Source: Bradyrhizobium sp. Ash2021 (GTDB lineage Bacteria > Pseudomonadota > Alphaproteobacteria > Rhizobiales > Xanthobacteraceae). From it: DNA of 64,000 nucleotides. How positions within the stretch are numbered: position 1 is the first letter of the stretch; every line of letters starts with the position of its first letter. Both the position numbers and the translations under genes were made by a program. The notes under the pieces are model-generated. The model ran no database searches, was not told the origin of the DNA, and worked only from the letters and a program-made list of their open reading frames with translations. Where the stretch lies: NCBI RefSeq assembly GCF_031202265.1, contig NZ_CP100604.1, forward strand, positions 5,252,501 through 5,316,500, in the 5' to 3' direction. This document shows, piece after piece, positions 58,021 to 64,000 of this stretch.

Positions 58021-58401
58021 TCAATTCGCCTTGTGTTTCTCGACGACGGCGTCGAAGGTCTCTTGACCCTTGTTCGCCCGCATCCTTATGCTGGCGCCCG
58101 ACATCCAGACTTCATTGCAATCGGACGACTCCAGATTTGGATTCGACATGCAGAGCTTGTTGTTCTGTATTTTCCAGGTCCCGGTCCATTTCCGACCCAT
58201 TTCGTCGCTAAGGAGTACGCCGTCGGGCCGGAGGTAACTCACCCAATGAGTGCTATCGGTAATGTCCTTGCCGACTACTCTTGCTTGGATTTCCTTCTCG
58301 CCAAGCAGTTTGAACGTTTCCTCCGCGTGCGCAGTCCGTACACAAACCGTCGCAGGCAACAAAATTGTCAGCGCAAGGATTTGTGACGCTCGGCAGCTCA
58401 T
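58021..58401 (-). CDS. Secreted small protein, paralogue of the gene at 57298
   Basis: A 126-residue product from the ATG at 58401 (GGAG upstream). Signal peptide SQILALTILLPATVCVRTAHA, mature part FKLLGEKEIQARVVGKDITD, HW, DGVLLSDEMGRKWTGTWKI, KLCMSN, DCNEVWMSGASIRMR. It shares with the 57298 product the order TD-HW-DG-L-G-G.W.I-LC-C.EV-SG-I.M. The longer in-frame ORF upstream is non-coding-looking. Function unknown. Confidence 0.72.
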   Translation of the reverse strand: MSCRASQILALTILLPATVCVRTAHAEETFKLLGEKEIQARVVGKDITDSTHWVSYLRPDGVLLSDEMGRKWTGTWKIQNNKLCMSNPNLESSDCNEVWMSGASIRMRANKGQETFDAVVEKHKAN

Positions 58402-58477
58402 GACCGAACTCCGTCGTAAGCGTGCCGCATCGCCAGCCAATTGTGCATCTCTACGCAAGGTATCTCGCACGCAGCCA

Positions 58478-59203
58478 CTAGCTTTCGCGGCTGTACTGAT
58501 CGTACAGCTTCGCGGCGTTGTCCCAGCGGATGGCCTCCATGTAGATGTCGACATAGCGCGCGGCGGCCGCACCGTAGTCCATATGATAGGCATGCTCGTA
58601 CATGTCGAGCACCAACACCGGCCGGCCGCCGGCCAACGTCGTGGTGTGGTCCGCGGCCCATTGATTGACGAGGCGTTTGTCGCGCGGCGAGTAGGACAGG
58701 ATCACCCAGCCGGAGCCGCCGCCTTCCGCCTTGCCCATCGCGACAAATTCCGAGCGCCAGCGCTCGAGGCTGCCGAAGTCGCGAACGATGGCCTCCGCCA
58801 GCGCGCCGCTTGCGGCGGCACCACCACCGAGCCCATCGAAATATATCTCGTGCAGGATCATCGAGTTCGCAGCGATCAACTCTTCACGCTTCAAGCCGTT
58901 GACCATGAAATTCGGCGCCTTGGCGAAATCGAGCTCGGCCAGCTGCGCGCCGATCGCGTTGAGGCGCTTTACGGCACCAACGTAGTTGTTTTCATAGTGG
59001 CTCACGAGAACCTTTTCCGAAATGCCCTTGATCGACTTTGGGTCGAGTGACAGGGGTTTTGCTTGATACGACATCGTTCTGGCTCCGCTCGGTTGGTTGC
59101 TTTGGGCGAATGCAGGGTTCGCGGCCAGCGTCGCTGTCGATGCGGCGGCAGCGACGAGCCCTGCTCCCTGAATGAAGCTTCGGCGTTCGGTTGAGATGGT
59201 CAT
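58478..59203 (-). CDS. Tat-exported Fe/Mn superoxide dismutase (ChrC-like)
   Basis: A 241-residue protein with a twin-arginine signal (TERRSFIQGAGLV, cut after PAFAQ) followed by the SodFM fold. Metal ligands are likely His in LVSHYENNYVGAVKRLN, His in NSMILHEIYFDGLGG, and Asp/His in VLVLDMYEHAYHMDYG. It would remove superoxide outside the cytoplasm. A SodFM-type ChrC is a known accompaniment of ChrA. It lies 76 bases after the rhodanese fragment and 76 bases before the next gene. Confidence 0.9.
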   Translation of the reverse strand: MTISTERRSFIQGAGLVAAAASTATLAANPAFAQSNQPSGARTMSYQAKPLSLDPKSIKGISEKVLVSHYENNYVGAVKRLNAIGAQLAELDFAKAPNFMVNGLKREELIAANSMILHEIYFDGLGGGAAASGALAEAIVRDFGSLERWRSEFVAMGKAEGGGSGWVILSYSPRDKRLVNQWAADHTTTLAGGRPVLVLDMYEHAYHMDYGAAAARYVDIYMEAIRWDNAAKLYDQYSRES

Positions 59204-59279
59204 GGAAATCTCCTGGGCTGACAGTCGCGAAAGGTGAATGCGGGAGGTGAATGCGGAAGATGACTGACTGGTTGCAGGC

Positions 59280-59576
59280 TCATGGCAACGGTACGATCTC
59301 GATCGGGTCGAACCGCGTGATGCTGTCGCCTTTGCTCCAAAACGCGATGCGGCCCGGCCGGGACAGAGTCTTGTTGAACCCGGTAAACAACCAAATCCGA
59401 TCGAGGGAGACGGTGAATTTGTCGTCCGTCGCCCGAACCACTAAAGCGGGAGCAACCAGCCGATCGGCACCGGCAATGTCAGCATCGCGCCGTACGTCGA
59501 CGACAATCGGCGCCGCTTCGGAGCCTGGCCGTGCATACAGGTCATTCGGGGAAATTGAGTGTTTGCTTCGATCCAT
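59280..59576 (-). pseudogene. Truncated rhodanese-like (chromate-resistance type) gene
   Basis: From the ATG at 59576 (GAGGAG upstream) the first ~45 residues match rhodanese-like sulfurtransferase/ChrB-type starts: ISPNDLYARPGSEAAPIVVDVRRDADIAGADRLVAPAL. The rest (VVRATDDKFTVSLDRIWLF ... DPIEIVPLP) does not resemble a rhodanese, and the active-site Cys loop is absent. The chain is 98 residues instead of about 150 or more. It is either a pseudogene or a fusion with an unknown short domain. Confidence 0.6.
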
Positions 59577-59867
59577 GCGCAAATCTCCTCGACAAATCGA
59601 GTGTTGCGCAGTCATTGGACCGGAGTCTCAAGGGGAGACTGCTTCTTCCCCTTCGGGATTATTAATTTGGCCCGATCGCAAACGCAATAGGAACCGCTAC
59701 CGAGCACCTTTCAAGCCTCCTTTCTCGGAGCACTCGCGTCTGCTTTCCCAACAAACTCGCACCTTCAAGCGCTCCTCGAACTGCGCATCACAAATTTGTG
59801 CGGATCGAGTTAGCGCCTTCCCGGGTGAGGTTTGTGTTGGGGCACGCCGGAACCTTGCAACCGTCCG

Positions 59868-61061
59868 CTAATTCGTCCTTCGCGCCTTCCGCATCGTCGC
59901 CAGCACGATATCGGCGGCGCGGGCGCTCGGCGGCTGGTTGCCGGTCGACATGATCCGATCGATCTTTGCGAAAGCCTCGAGCTGTTTTCGCCGCAGCGCT
60001 GAATCGCCGAGCACCTCGCGCAGCGCCTGCGACAGTTTTTCCGGCGTGCAGTCTTCTTGCAGAAATTCCGGAACGACGTTCTCGCCGATCACGAGATTGG
60101 CGAGGATCACCGAATTGACCTTGATCGCCTTGCGCAAAATCCAGGCTTCCGCCGAGCCGGTCCGGTAGGCCGTCACCATCGGCACGCCCGAGAGCGCGAG
60201 TTCGAGCGTGACGGTGCCGGATTTCGCCAAGGCCGCGTGCGCGATCCGGAACGCCGCCCGCTTCTCCTGCTCGCCGACCACGATGCGGGGCTGCACCTGC
60301 CAGCCCGCCAACGCTTCGGCGATCGCCTCCTGCAGATGCGGCATGGTCGGCAACACCAGTTCGAACGCCACACCGTCGTCGCGCAGCCGGCCCAGCGCCT
60401 GGCCGAACACGGCCATGTGGTGGCGGATTTCGCTGCGGCGGCTTCCCGGCAGCACCAGCAGCACCGGCGGCGCCAGATCACGCCGCTTCTGTTCATCGGC
60501 GCCAGGCCGCAGCGCGGCGAGCTGCTCGGTCAGGGGATGGCCGACATAGCTGCAGGGTGGGCCGCGAAGCCGCTGATAGGCCGCCGGCTCGAACGGCAGC
60601 AGGGCCAGGACATGATCGACATAAGAGAGCATCGCGCGGGCCCGCCCCGGGCGCCACGCCCAGACCGAGGGCGAGACATAATCCACGATCGGGATCTGGG
60701 GGTCGGCGGCGCGAACGCGCCTGGCGACGCGGTGGGTGAAATCGGGGCTGTCGATGATGACGAGAATATCCGGCCTGGCTTCCGTCACGGCGGCCGCGGT
60801 TTCCCGGATCAGCCGCAGGATTTTCGGCAAATGTTTGACGACCGCGGCAAGGCCAATGATCGACAGTTCCTCGATCGGAAACCGCGATACCAGCCCCTCG
60901 CGCGCCATCGAGCGGCCACCGACGCCTTCGAATCGCACCGCGTCGCCAAGGCGCTGTCGCAAAACCTTCATCAGATTGGCGCCGAGCCGATCCCCGGATT
61001 CCTCGGTCGCGATCAGAAAGATTTTCCGCCCCCGATCGGCGATTGGGCGCGCCGCCGTCAC
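59868..61061 (-). CDS. lpxB: Lipid-A-disaccharide synthase
   Basis: A 397-residue glycosyltransferase that joins UDP-2,3-diacylglucosamine and lipid X. Motifs: ATEESGDRLGANLMKVL near the N-terminus, ELSIIGLAAVVKHLPK, DSPDFTHRVAR, VSPSVWAWRPGRA, VLPGSRRSEIRHH and SGTVTLELAL. It starts with GTG at 61061, overlapping the lpxI stop as GTGA. The lpxA-lpxI-lpxB order is the usual one in Rhizobiales. Confidence 0.96.
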   Translation of the reverse strand: MTAARPIADRGRKIFLIATEESGDRLGANLMKVLRQRLGDAVRFEGVGGRSMAREGLVSRFPIEELSIIGLAAVVKHLPKILRLIRETAAAVTEARPDILVIIDSPDFTHRVARRVRAADPQIPIVDYVSPSVWAWRPGRARAMLSYVDHVLALLPFEPAAYQRLRGPPCSYVGHPLTEQLAALRPGADEQKRRDLAPPVLLVLPGSRRSEIRHHMAVFGQALGRLRDDGVAFELVLPTMPHLQEAIAEALAGWQVQPRIVVGEQEKRAAFRIAHAALAKSGTVTLELALSGVPMVTAYRTGSAEAWILRKAIKVNSVILANLVIGENVVPEFLQEDCTPEKLSQALREVLGDSALRRKQLEAFAKIDRIMSTGNQPPSARAADIVLATMRKARRTN

Positions 61062-61915
61062 GCGGGCAGGCCCTGGATGAAGAGGCCGGCCCTGTCGGCC
61101 GCTTCGATCATCGTCTGCGATTCAGCGGCGATGGTGTGACCGGCGATGATGGCAATGCCGGCAAGCCCTGCCTTGGCCGCGCCTTCGATGGTTTTGGCCC
61201 CGACCGTCGGCAGGTCGAAGCGCAGATCCTGGCCGCTCTTCGGCGCCTTGACCAGCACGCCGCGGCCGGCCTTGGCGCGGATGCGGCCCTCGGCGCGCAG
61301 CCGCGCCACGCGCGCCAGCAGGCCGTCGGTGCCTTCGATATCTTCCACCGCCACCACGTGACCGTCGATCACGACCACGGCCTGGCCGATATCGAATGGC
61401 CCGAGCGCGCGGAGCACCTCCTGCCCCCTGGCGATATCGGCGGTCGCGGCGGGATCCGGCGCTGCGCGGGCAATGCGCCCCTCGGGCATCAGGACGTCAG
61501 GGGCGACATCCCTGATTCCGACCATGCGGAAACCATCCTGTTCGAGAATACGGCCGATCCCCGACAGCAGATGATCGTCGCCGCCGCGAAACGACGTCAT
61601 CACCTTGCTGATCACGCGGATCGTGCCCCAGTCCAGCCTGATCTCCGACAGTGCCGGCCGCAGCAGCGTGCCGATGAAGATCAGGTCGCGGCAGCCTTCG
61701 CTGCGAAACAGCTTTGTCGCGCGGCCGAGCTGGCCGACCGAAATCCAGTGATGGCGGAAGCGTTCCACCGCGACCGGATCGCAGGCGCCTCGAAGCGCGA
61801 AGATCACGGGTGCGATGCCGCGTGCGGTGAGCGAATCCGCCACCGCGAACGGCATGGCGCCGCCACCTGCGATCACGCCCACCGGCGAGGAAATCCCTGA
61901 AACCGCCGACATCAT
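61058..61915 (-). CDS. lpxI: UDP-2,3-diacylglucosamine diphosphatase LpxI
   Basis: A 285-residue enzyme of the DUF1009/LpxI family, which replaces LpxH in alphaproteobacteria and produces lipid X. Visible: SPVGVIAGGGAMPFAVADSL at the N-terminus, RDLIFIGTLLRPALSEIRLD, and VLVKAPKSGQDLRFDLPTVGAKTIEGAAKAGLAGIAI near the end. Two adjacent ATGs (61915 and 61912) could start it. It lies 19 bases after the lpxA stop. Confidence 0.94.
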   Translation of the reverse strand: MMSAVSGISSPVGVIAGGGAMPFAVADSLTARGIAPVIFALRGACDPVAVERFRHHWISVGQLGRATKLFRSEGCRDLIFIGTLLRPALSEIRLDWGTIRVISKVMTSFRGGDDHLLSGIGRILEQDGFRMVGIRDVAPDVLMPEGRIARAAPDPAATADIARGQEVLRALGPFDIGQAVVVIDGHVVAVEDIEGTDGLLARVARLRAEGRIRAKAGRGVLVKAPKSGQDLRFDLPTVGAKTIEGAAKAGLAGIAIIAGHTIAAESQTMIEAADRAGLFIQGLPA

Positions 61916-61934
61916 GGTTGCGGCGATCCCGTCA

Positions 61935-62738
61935 TCAGTGCTTGTTGCCGTCGTCGGCCGGAAGGCACAGCGCGCGGTGCTTGCCGTCGCCAATGAAGGC
62001 GAGGATTTCCGCAATCGCCGGATCCTGCGCGGCCATCGGCTGCACTGCGGTCAGCCGCTCGGCAAATATCCCGGGGCCGTGAAACAGTTTTTGGTAGAAC
62101 GACCGCACGGTCGCCAGCCGCTCTTTGGTAAACTTGCGGCGCTTCATGCCGATGATGTTCAACCCTTCGAGGCTTGCATACTGGCCGTTGACGAGGCCGA
62201 ACGGGATCACATCGCCGCGCACGCCGCACACTCCGCCGACCATCACCTGCGGACCGATTCGCGTGAACTGGTGCACTGCAGAGAGCCCGCCGATGAAGAC
62301 GAAATCGCCGATCTCGCAATGGCCGCCGAGGGTTGCCGAGGTCGCGAAGATCACGTCATTGCCGACCTGGCAATCATGCCCGACATGGCTGCAGTTCATG
62401 AAATAGCCGCGCTCGCCGACCCGCGTGACGCCGCCGCCCGCGACCGTACCGGCGTTCATGGTGACGGATTCTCTGATCGTGCAGCCCGCGCCGATCTCGA
62501 GCCGGGTGAGTTCGCCGCGATAGCTTAGCGATTGCGGCGGGGTGCCGAGCGAGACGAACGGATAGATCGTGCAGCCGGCGCCAATGGTGGTTTTCGCGGT
62601 GATATGGACATGCGCGATCAGCTTGCAGCTGTCGCCGATGACGACGTGGGGGCCGATGATGCAGTAGGGACCGATCGAGGTGCCCTCGCCGATCACCGCG
62701 CCGTCTTCAATCCGCGCGGTGGGATCGATCATGCTCAT
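61935..62738 (-). CDS. lpxA: UDP-N-acetylglucosamine acyltransferase
   Basis: A 267-residue hexapeptide-repeat enzyme starting lipid A synthesis by acylating UDP-GlcNAc. The left-handed beta-helix repeats fill residues 1-180; the catalytic His lies in MNCSHVGHDCQVGND, and GLSAVHQFTRIG and MKRRKFTKERLATVRSFYQKLF are typical. It ends with a short C-terminal tail. Upstream, where fabZ would be adjacent in many genomes, a small secreted gene is inserted. Confidence 0.96.
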   Translation of the reverse strand: MSMIDPTARIEDGAVIGEGTSIGPYCIIGPHVVIGDSCKLIAHVHITAKTTIGAGCTIYPFVSLGTPPQSLSYRGELTRLEIGAGCTIRESVTMNAGTVAGGGVTRVGERGYFMNCSHVGHDCQVGNDVIFATSATLGGHCEIGDFVFIGGLSAVHQFTRIGPQVMVGGVCGVRGDVIPFGLVNGQYASLEGLNIIGMKRRKFTKERLATVRSFYQKLFHGPGIFAERLTAVQPMAAQDPAIAEILAFIGDGKHRALCLPADDGNKH

Positions 62739-62999
62739 CCAGACAGGTCCGCCGATTCGTTAACAAGAAGGGAGGTTAAAACGTCGGGTTTTCCGGTGGT
62801 TACCGCGACATGCTGATGCTGTCTAGTGACGTATCGTTACGGCGTATTTCGGCGCTGCACCCATGATCGGGGTCCGCATCCCGGCAGCAATTTCTCGCAG
62901 CCGGCGGCGAGCGCATTGATCATGAAGCACTGGAAAAGGCGCACTTGAAATTGGAATGATCGTTCGCCCGGCTAGGCAGACATCCCGGATCCGCAGACA

Positions 63000-63353
63000 T
63001 CACGTCATGCTGCCGGGCATGAAGCAGCGGATTGAAGTCCCGGACGGGCCCTTGAGGGGCCAGACCATGGTTCGACCGGCGCGGTTTGGCTCCGTAACGA
63101 CGGCATCATCCGGAACCATGATCCACTCGCCCTCGATACGAACGCGGAAGTGCCCGTCTTTGGATTCCCAGTCCGGATCGGCGACGACAAAACCGTCCGC
63201 AACGGAGCAACACAATCCCTTTGCGCTCCTGAGTGTGTCGAACCACGGCTTCAGCGGGGACCCGGAATAGCGGCCATCGTCGCGCGCGGTTGCGTTTCCT
63301 GCCAGAACGGCAGCCAAAGCCATCACCGCCATCGACACCTTGATAAAACTCAT
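63000..63353 (-). CDS. Secreted hypothetical protein between lpxA and fabZ
   Basis: A 117-residue product from the ATG at 63353 with a signal peptide (FIKVSMAVMALAAVLAGNATA). The mature part contains PLKPWFDTLRSAKGLCCSVADGF, DPDWESKDGHFRVRIEGEWIMVPDDAV and a second Cys region SIRCFMPGS. This small family with the CCSxADG and WIxVPDxAV segments is common in Bradyrhizobium. Function unknown. The longer in-frame start at 63491 is rejected. Confidence 0.82.
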   Translation of the reverse strand: MSFIKVSMAVMALAAVLAGNATARDDGRYSGSPLKPWFDTLRSAKGLCCSVADGFVVADPDWESKDGHFRVRIEGEWIMVPDDAVVTEPNRAGRTMVWPLKGPSGTSIRCFMPGSMT

Positions 63354-63548
63354 CAACCGGTCTCGCGCGCAAGCGCCGAGAAGGCCGTCGACGCCAGACT
63401 GACAAACCGCAAGCCGGGCTGAAGTTCCGCCTGCAGACGGCGATCCCTTGATCCTGCAAAATACCCCGTTGCGCAAAGCGGTACAATCCAAACCGCGGCG
63501 AAATCAACGTGGCAGAATCGATTACCGATCTTGCCGACCGGTCCCGCC

Positions 63549-64000
63549 TCAATCCGTCAGCATCGCGCCGACGTCGGCTTCGGCGACCGTGGTGTCGTTG
63601 ACCTTGGCGTCGCCGTGAAACCACCACATGGTCTTGCGGCGGCCGATCGAGCGCATGTGGTACTCGATGGTGTCGCCGGGCATCACCGGCTTGCGAAACT
63701 TGCATTTGTCGATGGTCAAAAAGTAAACCGCGCGCGGCTTCTCGGTGCCTTCGACCGACTTGATGCCGATGACGCCGGCGGTCTGCGCCATGGCTTCGAT
63801 CATCATCACGCCGGGATAGACCGGGCGATCCGGAAAATGCCCAAGAAACGGCGGCTCGTTGAAGGTGACGTTCTTGACGCCGATGCCGCTGTAATCGGTC
63901 CGGATCTTCATCACCCGGTCGATCAACAGCATCGGATAGCGGTGCGGGAGCGTCTTGAGGATTTCATTGATATCCACGAGCTCAAATCTGACCGGTGCCT
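63549..64000 (-). CDS. fabZ: 3-hydroxyacyl-ACP dehydratase FabZ (start beyond the window edge)
   Basis: The hot-dog enzyme dehydrates 3-hydroxyacyl-ACP in fatty acid synthesis. Motifs: [13 protein letters not shown], catalytic His in [14 protein letters not shown], catalytic Glu in [14 protein letters not shown], and [23 protein letters not shown] at 63977 could start it, but the frame stays open to the edge and reads [14 protein letters not shown], which resembles the usual N-terminus. The true start therefore probably lies outside the window. Confidence 0.93.
   Translation of the reverse strand, partial: APVRFELVDINEILKTLPHRYPMLLIDRVMKIRTDYSGIGVKNVTFNEPPFLGHFPDRPVYPGVMMIEAMAQTAGVIGIKSVEGTEKPRAVYFLTIDKCKFRKPVMPGDTIEYHMRSIGRRKTMWWFHGDAKVNDTTVAEADVGAMLTD

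Overview
The window looks like a chromosomal segment of a Bradyrhizobium-like alphaproteobacterium (Rhizobiales, Nitrobacteraceae). The evidence is high GC coding sequence, the gene order kdsA-pyrG-secG-tpiA-ppiD-trpD-trpC-moaC ... moeA-lexA-comEC-glnS/gltX-gltA ... lpxB-lpxI-lpxA-fabZ, an alphaproteobacterial SOS box (GAAC-N7-GAAC) before lexA, and many short palindromic intergenic repeats of the type known from that genus. No tRNA, rRNA, CRISPR array, transposase or integrase was found.

Layout. 0-5.1 kb: the tail of an unknown gene, a 1356-residue protein made of four tandem beta-propeller-like repeats with a C-terminus resembling a type I secretion signal, and a small PilZ protein. 5.2-10.1 kb: an incomplete tad/cpa pilus locus, with tadD facing cpaE-cpaD-cpaC and a cpaB that has lost its middle; no cpaF, tadB, tadC, cpaA or pilin gene is present. 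10.3-20.6 kb: housekeeping genes for KDO and CTP synthesis, secretion, glycolysis, protein folding, tryptophan and molybdopterin. 20.7-37.2 kb: an accessory block between moaC and moeA. It holds a CtpA protease, a graveyard of gene remnants around a PAS histidine kinase with a perfect FNR/FixK box, an HU protein, an SDR enzyme, a Liv-type ABC transporter with two Tat-exported binding proteins, and a PhyH dioxygenase following a frameshifted flavin oxidoreductase. 37.4-43.9 kb: HAD phosphatase, moeA, lexA, small proteins and comEC. 43.9-48.1 kb: a second accessory patch with an MFS symporter, an SPW membrane protein and a glutamine synthetase. 48.1-53.4 kb: glnS, gltX, gltA. 53.5-59.6 kb: nine co-oriented genes that form a chromate/oxidative-stress envelope island (rhodanese fragment, Tat-type SodFM, two paralogous secreted proteins around a Cys-rich peptide, ChrA, PepSY-like protein, YncE-like propeller, outer-membrane-like protein). 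59.9-64 kb: the lipid A genes lpxB-lpxI-lpxA, a small secreted protein, and fabZ running off the right edge.

How it fits together: a conserved housekeeping backbone is interrupted at three places (moaC/moeA, comEC/glnS, gltA/lpxB) by accessory DNA. These patches are where pseudogenes, duplicated genes, tandem repeats and unrecognised secreted proteins concentrate. The candidates most worth following are the internally deleted cpaB in a gutted tad locus, the four-propeller protein, the FixK-box kinase and the chromate-island secreted proteins.
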